Source: Kiloniellales bacterium
GTDB lineage: Bacteria; Pseudomonadota; Alphaproteobacteria; Kiloniellales; JAKSDN01
Length of the DNA: 40,879 nt
Assembly: GCA_030064845.1 (NCBI GenBank)
Contig: JASJEC010000065.1
Coordinates: 1-40,879, forward strand
Direction: 5' to 3'
Part shown: one piece after another, positions 8,736-18,100 of the stretch
Layout of the letters: each line of letters begins with the position of its first letter
How positions within the stretch are numbered: the stretch's first letter is position 1
Program-made: the position numbers and the translations under genes
The notes under the pieces: model-generated
Databases searched by the model: none
What the model was told of the DNA's origin: nothing
Seen by the model: the letters and a program-made list of their open reading frames with translations, nothing else

Positions 8736-8822
8736 TCCTGCTTCGCGCTCCGCGCTTCGCAGGATTTGCTGCCGACCTAGAAGCGAAGCAGGATGCCCTT
8801 CGAAGCTTTGGCGAAGAAGGGC
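8734..8822. repeat. Inverted repeats directly downstream of tRNA-Ser
   Basis: A perfect 13-base inverted repeat, catcctgcttcgc at 8734-8746 and its complement at 8783-8795, begins within the CCA end of the tRNA. A smaller hairpin (atcctgc / gcaggat, closing near 8765) is nested inside it, and a second hairpin (gccctt 8795-8800 with aagggc 8817-8822) follows. These may end tRNA transcription or be a degenerate palindromic repeat element. The rest of the gap up to 9082 shows no gene. Confidence 0.55.
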
Positions 8823-9082
8823 TCTTTCCGTACGGAACGAAAGTCTAGCTCTCCGGGGGTGAAGTCGCCTGCCCGCGAAGCGAGATCATCGAGAGCGCTT
8901 TCCTCAGATTCTTAAGCCGGCCTTTACCCCGGTAGCTGACCATCGCAGCGCGTTCGCTGGACGGAAGCTGCGCGGACACGAGCGAAGAGGCTGAACGGCC
9001 GCCTGCCGGGGCCGCGCAGGTTCGTCGCCGTCACGTCCTCGACAGCCTCCCGGCCGACCGGACAGCTCTTGAGGATAGAGAA

Positions 9083-10366
9083 GTGCAGGCGTCGACACCG
9101 ATATACCCTCCCGCCATCAGATACGCCCTTATGGCGACGGGTATCGTCATTATTGCCTACCTGCTCTTCCTCATTATCGCCGCGCCGGTCAAGCTGAAGA
9201 GCGATATGCGCGGTGTCAGGGATCACCTGACCAACTTGGTTTCCAACGGGCGTTGGTGGCCAGAGTTCACGATCTTCCCTGTCCCCGACAACAGTGCCGG
9301 GCCGGGGCTGCGCGTCTTGAGCCCGGACGACTTCGACTCCGAGTTTTTCGCCGTCCTCCTGAAGGAGCCTGAAGGCCGTGACTTCACGCTTCGCCTGCTC
9401 GATCTGCAGGGGCGCGAGATCCATGCCTGGCCGGTGACGGCGGTCGTGGCCCGAGCGCGGAACCTGGCTGACGGGGACTTCGTCCGCTTCGCCCGCTTCA
9501 AGATCCTGGACGACTGGAGCATCCTGGTGAACTTCGCCCAGAATTCGCGCCATCGGGGCCTGCTGCGGATTTCGGCGTGCGGCGCCGTGATCTGGGACAA
9601 CGGGGCGTGGAGCCACCATGAAATCTCCCTCGACCCGGATGGCGGGGCCTGGACCTGGGTCGGGAGCGAGAGCTCTCTGCACGAGCACGACATGGCGCTC
9701 TTCGACATCGATACCGGAAGTATCGAGGAGCGCCACTCGCTCACCTCGATCATCAACCTGAACGAGGCAAACCTGGCCGCCTTCGGGTTCCAGGAGCCAT
9801 TCGTGCCCGAACGCCAGGACGTTCTCAATTTCATGACGATGGAAGGCGATCCCTTCCACCCCAACGACGTGGAACCGCTCGATGCGCGTATGGCGGGCAG
9901 CTTTCCTGCATTTGACGCCGGCGATCTGCTGGTCAGTTTCAGGCACAACCACATGGTCGCGGTCATCGACCGGATCTCGGGCGAGGTCCTGTGGTCAATG
10001 GTCGATCCCTGGCGCTTCCAGCACGACCCCGAGTTTCGGCCGTCCGGCGACATCACCGTCTTCAACAACGGCGCCGGCGGGAAGTCCAGCATCCTGTCGG
10101 CGGACCCCGTGACGGGTGAGGTGACGCGGCTCGAAGGGGTCCCGGCGGATCACTTCGCCACCGTGGCGCTCGGGTCGCTGAGCCACCACGGCAACGGCAG
10201 GACCTTGGTGGTGGTTCCGGCGGAAGGCCGCGCGATCGTCTTCGACCGGCTTGGTCAGGTCGCCTTGGAGTTCAACAACACCCTCAATGAAGATCACAAC
10301 GCCTTGGTGCTGGATGCCGAGCTGCTCGACCCGGCGGATTTCGGACCGACACCGGTTTGTCCCTGA
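9083..10366 (+). CDS. Membrane-anchored arylsulfotransferase (ASST)-like protein
   Basis: GTG start preceded by GAGG at 9071-9074; 427 residues. One membrane helix (about residues 12-34) is followed by a large beta-rich domain. The domain has the hallmarks of the ASST/arylsulfotransferase-like families: HPNDVEPL, FRHNHMVAVID followed by GEVLWSM, a QHDPEF element, then GDITVFNNGAGG, and a final EDHNALVLDAE. Those families are six-bladed propellers, and bacterial ASST uses a catalytic His to move sulfate between phenols in the periplasm. Many homologues like this one are of unknown activity, so catalysis is inferred only from fold-level resemblance. It stands alone between tRNA-Ser and a GC-poor region. 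An overlapping 38-codon frame begins at 10366 (TGATG) but is not convincing as a gene. Confidence 0.75.
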   Translation: MQASTPIYPPAIRYALMATGIVIIAYLLFLIIAAPVKLKSDMRGVRDHLTNLVSNGRWWPEFTIFPVPDNSAGPGLRVLSPDDFDSEFFAVLLKEPEGRDFTLRLLDLQGREIHAWPVTAVVARARNLADGDFVRFARFKILDDWSILVNFAQNSRHRGLLRISACGAVIWDNGAWSHHEISLDPDGGAWTWVGSESSLHEHDMALFDIDTGSIEERHSLTSIINLNEANLAAFGFQEPFVPERQDVLNFMTMEGDPFHPNDVEPLDARMAGSFPAFDAGDLLVSFRHNHMVAVIDRISGEVLWSMVDPWRFQHDPEFRPSGDITVFNNGAGGKSSILSADPVTGEVTRLEGVPADHFATVALGSLSHHGNGRTLVVVPAEGRAIVFDRLGQVALEFNNTLNEDHNALVLDAELLDPADFGPTPVCP

Positions 10367-10911
10367 TGCCGATCACCTGGCGCATGGTCGCTTACCTGGC
10401 CTTTTCGGAGCGCAAATCGGTCCTCTCGGGCGATTTCGTCCGAAGGGCGATGACAATATGTCGACCTACCGCCGGCTTGTAAATTGCTATCAAGAGTTGA
10501 TTCTACTCTGATTCAACACTACCCGGCTCCTTAAAAGGCGAGTTCGCGGTCGCTTAGCTGTTTGGTAAGATTAGAATTGTCAGTATTGGTCTTGCTGTTG
10601 GGGTGGCAGTCGGCCTTGTGCCACATTGGATCGAGCTACCGGCGCTGATGGCCCTTCGGGCATTAAGTTTGGTCAACTTCTCCCTCTTGGGGCTGCCAAT
10701 TTTTTGCCAGTTGCACCCTGTGCTGGAATGCCCTTGATACGGATCGTTGCAGTTTTTCCCTTCCTCACTGCAGAAAGTCCAATGTTTCTCAAAGATAAGT
10801 CAAATCACGAGTGCCTGAGAAGAAACATAAGTAAAGAAAGTTTGCGATTTCACCTGCAATTAGGGTATCTCATGTTAATAGTAGTGCCGGCTGAGGCGCT
10901 GGAGTAGAACA
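10367..10911. other. GC-poor intergenic stretch, no clear gene
   Basis: Base composition drops sharply after about 10470, with runs such as ttgctatcaagagttgattctac, well below the flanking GC. A 38-codon frame coupled to the previous stop (10366 onward) and a 93-codon frame (10626-10907) exist, but neither has a convincing ribosome site plus coding character. I see no transposase, tRNA or terminal repeats. Confidence 0.5.
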
Positions 10912-11745
10912 ATGGCGTTTCCGCGCACGAGGGCCAGTGCTGATCTGGCCCTGCGTTGGCTGATTTGGATTCTTGCCATAGTCGCTGTGATCGTCTTTGT
11001 GCAGACGACAGATGGCGAGACAGGCAGGGTATGGCTTCAAGCCGCGTTACTTGTTTTTGTGGCCGCTGTAATCCTTTTTCCACCCATCGACAGCCTGATT
11101 TCACGGGCTGTCCGGCGCCTTGCTCCCTTGGTTGTCAGGAATGTCTTCGCTTGGCGGCTGGCGGCTCTGTTGCTCTATGCGATAGCACCCTTCCGCTGGG
11201 CCTTCGCATCGGTCTTAGCCGCATTTTCGAAGGCCGGGCGGCTGATGGGTGAAACCTTGGCCAGAGTTCCGGCGGTGCGCTTTCTGGATCGCCATCGCCG
11301 TACGGTCTGTATTGTGCTTGTTGCTGCTATCAGCATCCGATCGCTCGCCGTTATCAGCCTGCTGCAACAGGGCGCAGGCGTCACGCTTTGGCACTGGGTT
11401 GCGTTCAGCCCGACCTACATCGCTTTCGGTATCACTGCTCCTTTCGTCGCGGCGCTTCTCCTGTGGCGCCGCGGGGAATGGGTTCTGATAACTGCTGGCG
11501 TTTGGTCGCTTCTCGGCTTCATAGGGGTTACGCTTGCCGCGGTCATCGGTCTGTTCTTCGCTTCGCAGTACTTTGCATCGGAGCAACCGGGGCTCCTGAT
11601 TCATCCCCTTTATCCCGAACCGCTTCGTGTGGCCGAGTTCTTCTGGCTTTGGCTTGCAGATCTTTTGGCACAGATCGCCATTATTTATTATCTCGGAGGG
11701 CGGACGGCAGATTATTACCACGGGCGTAAGCGCGCGTCCTCGTGA
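10912..11745 (+). CDS. Polytopic inner-membrane protein of unknown function
   Basis: This 277-residue protein has roughly six membrane segments: about 16-33, 40-56, 78-98, 130-150, 160-185 and 192-216, with another near 235-260. There is a basic loop around residues 60-75 and a charged C-terminus (YYHGRKRASS). I do not recognise a family and see no catalytic motif. ATG at 10912 follows GGAG at 10901-10904. GC content and codon use are lower than in the photosynthesis genes and resemble the first part of the giant gene downstream, so the two may share an origin. No operon partner is visible. Confidence 0.75.
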   Translation: MAFPRTRASADLALRWLIWILAIVAVIVFVQTTDGETGRVWLQAALLVFVAAVILFPPIDSLISRAVRRLAPLVVRNVFAWRLAALLLYAIAPFRWAFASVLAAFSKAGRLMGETLARVPAVRFLDRHRRTVCIVLVAAISIRSLAVISLLQQGAGVTLWHWVAFSPTYIAFGITAPFVAALLLWRRGEWVLITAGVWSLLGFIGVTLAAVIGLFFASQYFASEQPGLLIHPLYPEPLRVAEFFWLWLADLLAQIAIIYYLGGRTADYYHGRKRASS

Positions 11746-12185
11746 CGGAGAGTCTGCTAAAGGTGGTAAAGGGCGAAACCTTCTTCGAAAGGAATGCGTC
11801 TACGGTTGTCCACAGACAATCGAGCTATAGTAGAAATGTCCTGGTTGTCAGCGACCCCACTATTCTGCTAATACCATAGATAGCAGTGTCATTGACTGAT
11901 GTAGTAGAGACGGTGTTCTGAATTTGTTCTTGTTGCACCGAGCGGGGTCGAAAAGGATAGGTCGCCTGGATCGGCGGGCCCGCTTCTACTGTAATTTTTC
12001 CAAGCAGAACAAAACGTTCGATCTCAGCAGGGCGGTAGCCGTTTACTACCGCCGTCGCGCTTGTTTTTCACGGTTTGGACAAGGTTCCTGCTGCTTCAAG
12101 GGGGGCGGCACCCATAACGTGCAAGGAATTCGATCACGAACCTGACAACTCTGGGCACTAGTCGTTCCGAAAAGGGGGGAAGGAA
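11746..12185. other. GC-poor leader region before the giant gene
   Basis: No convincing gene is visible; a 73-codon frame (11924-12145) overlaps the hairpin and has no ribosome site. The one clear structure is a perfect eight-pair hairpin at 12031-12053, described separately. The ribosome site of the giant gene (ggggggaaggaa) occupies the last bases. Confidence 0.5.
12031..12053 (+). promoter_or_regulatory. Perfect hairpin in the leader of the giant gene
   Basis: GGCGGTAG (12031-12038) pairs fully with CTACCGCC (12046-12053) around a seven-base loop. A TTTTT run occurs about eight bases later (12062-12067), too far for a standard intrinsic terminator but compatible with an attenuator or a leader stem. 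It lies about 130 bases before the start codon. The role is inferred only. Confidence 0.4.
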
Positions 12186-15100
12186 ATGACTCGGTCACGG
12201 TTGGAGCAATTCGCAACGCATCGCATTGCAGTTCTTACCCTTGTGGTGGCTCTATCCTTCCTCGGGCTGCCTCGTGAACTCCACGTCTCGCTGGGACCGT
12301 CTGCCGCATCGGCCCAGACTGTTGATCCCCTCCTTGCCGCAACACCGGATGCCAATGCCGAAGATCCACTAATCGTGGCCAAGGCAGCGGAGCTGGGCAA
12401 CGATCCCGCCCAGATTTTCGAGTTTGTGCGCGATGAAATCAGCTTTGAGGTCTATCGCGGCTCGTTGCGCGGCGCCCGAGGCACGTTGTGGAGCACGGCC
12501 GGCAATGCTCTCGATCAAGCAAACTTGCTGGTTGCTTTGCTGCGCGCTGCTGGAGTCCGGGCTCGATATGCGCGCGGTGAGCTGCCCGATACGCTCGCCT
12601 CGGAACTTATCGAGAGCATGTTCCCAGCTGTCTGCCGGGTCGTGGGGAAACTTGCCGACGGCGATGTTCCGGCGGATCCGGTGAACGATCCGGCGCTTTT
12701 GGCCGAGACCCGTGATCATGTATGGGTCGAGTTTGAAGAGGGCGGCGCCTTTACCGCGGCGGATCCGTCTTTCGGCACGTCGGTCCTCGGCGAATTCTTC
12801 ACGGTCGCCGAAGAGAGTTTCGACGAAATGCCGGACGCGCTTCGGCACAGTGTCAAAGTTCGACTCAATGTCGAGCAGATTGACAGCTTCGGGCTCTCGG
12901 CGGGTCTCGATCCGAGCCTGAACACGGTTATCGAGGCCGACTTCGTTACGGCAGAGTTGGTCGGCGTCCCGCTCTCGGTCGTGCACCTGATTGACACGAA
13001 ATCTTCCGGCGGTCTCGTCTTCAGCAACCTAACGCACACATACACGCCCCTCCTGGTCGTCGGCGAGGGAGACGATACACCGCTGGATGACGAAGCGATC
13101 GAGGGCACCGCCTACCAGGAGCTCTTCACCAGCTTTCCTCTCGGCAGCCAGTTTCTCACAGGCGTGTTCCTCGATGTCGAGCTCAGGAAACCTGGTGGTA
13201 GCCCCGAGTCGCTTCGGCACACTATCCTCGACCGCATCGGATTCGCGGCGCGACGTTTCGGCGGTTCAGGCGTCACGCTGGGCAACGAATCGGGACCTGC
13301 TTTTACGGGGTCCGATGTCTTCACTCTGTCGGTGATCCCCGGTCATTCGGGAAGCGATGTCGGGGTCCAAGAAGCGCTTCTTCAGACCTTGGCTCAGCGC
13401 GCAGAGGACTTGGTACCGGTGGTCCAGTCCTTGCCACCGAATGCCCAGGATCCGGGCAGCGTTGCCACGATCCAAGAGGCATTGCAGCTTTCCCGGGAGA
13501 TCGGCGTTTCCATCACACGACTGATGAACGATTTCTTTTTTCTCGGCCTTGGCTTAGGCGACGCCTTTCTCGAGAGTCGTCTGACCGTCGTTTCATACCT
13601 TGACAGCCCGAGGGTGGTGGTCAGTGGCATAACCTCTGGCGGAGACGCTGCGGACCCAGAGATCGCATTTTCGATGAATATCCTGCGCGATCCCGTCCAG
13701 GTCGTGCCAGCGCCACAGCAAACGCCTGATGCGGCCGGAATCTTCAACTACCTGCGCGTCGTTCACGTCGACTACTTGGAGGGTCTCGCGACCAGTTTGT
13801 TCACTCCTGACGGAGAGCCGGTGACCGCCGTTGCGATTCTTGGTGCAGCGGCAGATCAGGGCATTGGTCTCAAGCTGGTAGATGACGAGACCCTGCAGGT
13901 TCTCGAGGAAATGAGTCTCTCCGAGGATGCGAAAGCCCGCATCACCGAGGCTGCCCTTAACGGTAAGTTCGTGATTGCGCCTGAACAAGCCGTGGCGGTC
14001 GGTAGCAAAATGGCTTTGGGCTGGCTCGAGTTCGACGAGCAGACAGGCGTCGTTGTTGGCCGCCTTGAAGACGGTAGCGGTGGCGCACTCTTCGAGTACT
14101 TTGGTATCAGCAACAGAACCCAGGAAGCTGTCGCGCCCGGATTGGGTGTTGTGAGTGCCTTTGGCTCTTTCATCTTTGGAGGCTTCGGCGCGGTTCTGTC
14201 GGGTATTCCGAACGCCATAAAGAAGGGCGAAGTGCCGACCGCGCAGGATATCAAGCTAACCTTTCTGGCGGGCGGTGCGCTCTCTGCCCTGAAGACTTAT
14301 CGCAAGACGATAAACTCCTTCTTTTTCCTGAACCCGGGACCGCGCCTCAAGTTCGCAATCGCCTACAAGCGAACGGTAAGGATCTTGGCGTTCACAGGGG
14401 CTTTCGCTTGGGGCTTCTTCGATCCCCCGGTCCCAGACATTTTGATTCAGGCAGCGCCCTGTGAGCCCGACGCCACACCCGGAACCACGCCCGGAGTCGC
14501 GGTGGCGGCTGCGCCAGATGGCGTGCTGACCCAGCCGGTCGACGATGCGCAGCTTCCCTCGGCCTTCCTCGCCGACGTCCGCAACCTGGGGCCCGACACC
14601 GACAGCTTCGATCTCACCTTCGTCGACGTGACACCCGGCTACGAGGTCACCAGCAGCCTCGCCACGGTCAAGGTTCCCGCCGGCGCGGCCGGCGAGATCG
14701 GCGTCTATCTGAAGCCAATCGGCGCGCTGCCGGCCCCCGGCGCGACAGTCTCCTTCACGGTCGTGGCCACCAGCACCAGCGATCCCGCGGTAACGGACAG
14801 CGCCGTGGTCGACTTCGTGGTGCCGGGCGTGCGCGGAGTCCTGGTCTCGATCTCGCCGGAAGTCACCAGCGCCGAGCCGGGCATGCCCGTTGCGGCGACC
14901 CTGAGCCTGACCAGCGTCGGTAACGTCGACGAGGTGGACGTCACCCTGGATCTCGCGACCATCGGCGATGTCGCCGTCACCGGCCTCGTCTCGCCGGTTT
15001 CGCTGCAACAGGGAACGACCGTAACCCAGGACCTGATCTTGACACCCGCCGTGACCGCGCCCTTCAACTCGACCGTATCGGCCACGGTGACCGCCACCTT

Positions 15101-18100
15101 TGGCACCGACCTGGTCGGCGATCCGGCCACCAATGATGGATCAATCGCCATCGGGGTGGTGCCCGATGCCGCCGGCGCGGCGGTCGAAGCGGCCGATGCC
15201 GCGCGCGACCTCGGCCGCGAGGGCCTGGGCTCGACGCTCGACGCACTGGCCGCCTCGATGACCAACCTTATCGGCGATCCCCTGGATACTGCCGAGCGCA
15301 GCCGCCTGATCGCGCTGCTCGAGAGCCTCATCGTCCAGCTCGAAGGCAGCGGCCTGATCGAACTCGCGCAGCTGCTGAGCGAGATCCGCGGCGCGATCAT
15401 TTCCGCCGGTCCAACCCAGGTCGCCGAGGAGGTCGATAAACTCGGCGCCCCGCTGCGGGACCTCGATGCCTACCTGAGCGGGCCGGCACGCACGGAATTC
15501 GCTCTCACGCTGCGGCCGGACAGCGCCGCGGCGCAACCCGGCACGCCCCAGCGCTTCGACCTCTCGATCATAAACAAGGGCATTGCGAGCGCGACCTACG
15601 AGCCTTCGGTCGAGGGCCTGCTGCCGGGCTTCACCAGCCAGTTCAACCGGCCCAGCCTTTCCCTGGCGCCGGGCCAAGCGACCGGCGGTGCGGACAAGGA
15701 GCTTTTCCTGACGCTGACGCCGCCGCAGGACGAACTGCTGCCCTTCGACTTTACCGTGAGCGTCGCCGTGGCCGGCGTGGCCGATTCCACGCGCGCTGTG
15801 CGCGGCAGTTTCACCGCTCGCGACACCACGGTCGACGTGGTCGGCGTGACGGCCACGCCCGGAGTCGTCGATCCGGGCGTCAGCACGGCGATCGCGGCCA
15901 AGCTGCTCAACGTCGTGAACCGGCCCGACCAGGTGACGCTGTCCTACCGGGTGGTCGACGAGATCGGAAACCCTGTCTTCGACTCCGCGCCGGTGCCCGC
16001 CGATCTGTCGGTGCTGGCCTCGCTAGAAACGGTCGACCTCGGCACCTTCGACACGACCGGCCTCCCGGTCGGGCCCTATGCCATCCAAGTCACCGTCTTC
16101 GGATCGGACGGCCTGGAGATTCCGGGCGCGGCGGGCGAGGGAAGCCTTTTCATCGGCGCGCCGCTGACCGCGGAACTGGTGGTCGAACCGGACACCGTGC
16201 CGCCGGGCGACAGCCAGGTGGACGTTACCCTCGAGATCGAAAGCCTGGTGGACTTCCCCGATCCGACCATCGACCTGCTTGCCCAGGTCGACACCCTGGC
16301 GACGGCGACCAGCCTGGCCATCAACGGCAACATCGCCTACGTCTGCGGCACCGAGAACATCACCATCTTCGACGTCTCCGACACCTCCGCGCCGCAGGTG
16401 GTCGGCACCTTCGGCGAGGGCCTGATCAACGGCTCCGGCTTCGCGGCCTGCCAGATCGTCGACGGCACCCTGGTCGTCATGTGGCAGGTGCCGCTGAACG
16501 CGCGCGCCCTGACGATCCTGGTGTTCGCGCTCGACAATCCGACTGCGCCCGTCCTGCGCACGCAGACCAGCGCCAACGTCCGTTTCCTCTCGAGTCTGTT
16601 TTTCAGGGACGGCTTCGGATTCATCTCGACGAGCACGGTCTTCTTCCGCTTCGGAAGGCTGGTCGGCCAGCGCGGCGATTTCTGGTCGTTCGACTTCACC
16701 AACCTGGACAACCCCTTCCTGCTCGATGCGCTGGAGAACTTCGCGGCGCAGCCCGACGGGGGGCCGTCCAACGTGAACCAGGCGGTCGCCTTCGGCGACA
16801 ACTACGCCCTGCTCTCGACCACAACGTCCACGGGGAGTGCGGGTCAGTCGGGATTGGGCCGACTCGTCATTGTCGACACCTCAGATCCGGCCAACCTATT
16901 CGAGACTGCCGAGCTGCTGATCCCGGGTACCGTCTTCTCCACGGGCGTCGACTCCCTCGGTGACCTGCTTCTAGTCGCCGGTAATACCGAGGGCCGACGA
17001 TCGACCGGCAATTTCAACCTGACCGGGGAATTGACGCTCACCACCGTTGACGCCTCTGATCCAACCAACCCGGTCATCCTCAGTACGTTGGTGACCAACG
17101 TCAGTGCCGGCGGCAGGACCAAGATCAACTCGCTTGGCAATGGCTTCTTTGCGGTCAGCGGCGCCAATCTCAACGGCCAGCCCGTGCTGGTCCTGGTCGA
17201 CGCCAACGACCCGCTGAACATCGCGTTCAACACGATCAACACGCCGGCCATCCTGCAGGAATCGCAGGTGGTCGGGAACACGCTCTTCACGCCCAGCACC
17301 GCCGGCTTGGGCGTATACGACATCGGTGACGTGATCGGCACGCGCTTTGCCGCTCGGATCCAATTCCCCAGAACAACCGGCGTGACGATCGATCCTGAAA
17401 GCTTCTCGATCCCCCCGACCGCGGTCCTTTCGGGGCCGTCCAGCGACGCCGTTGTCTGGGAGCGCACGCTGAACGGTATTCGCACGCTGGAGACCCTGTC
17501 CTGGGACGCGGAGCTATCCGGCATGCAGCCGGGCGAGGCGCGGGACGTCGCCTTGGGCGGTACGGTCGAGTTCACCATCGCTTCCGGCGAAACCGGCCAG
17601 ATCACCGTGCCCGCGGCGACCGTCGTCAGCGATCAGATCCTAGCGCTGACGCCGGCCAGCCGCAGCGTGCCGCCGTTGCAGGAAGCGGCCTATACCGTGA
17701 CGGTCAAGAACCCGACGGCTCTGGCCGCAACCTACGATCTCGCCGTGGGCGGCGTGCCCGACGCCTGGGCGTCGCCGCTGCCCAGCGTCATCGTTCCCGC
17801 CGGCGGGGAGGTCGACGTGCCGCTCGCCCTGACACCCGATCTCTCCGAAGGGGTCGGCGCGAACCAGTTCTTCGTGACCGCCCTGGCCGGTAGCGGGGTC
17901 CAGGGTGCCGTCTTCGCCGAGGTGGTGGTCGATGCGGATGCGCCGGTTCCCGTGCCCGAGGACGTCGTGAGCCCGTCCTGCGGCGTGGTCCTGACCGCCC
18001 TGCCTTCCGCCGTCACCGCCGGCCAGGGGGGCGAGGCGCGCTATACGGTCGAGGTCGCCAACACCGGCTCCATCGCCACGGTCTTCGCGCTCCAGGCGCT

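Noticed and set aside
10626..10907. 93-codon frame in the GC-poor gap
   Set aside because: No ribosome site, no coherent domain and atypical composition; left as intergenic.
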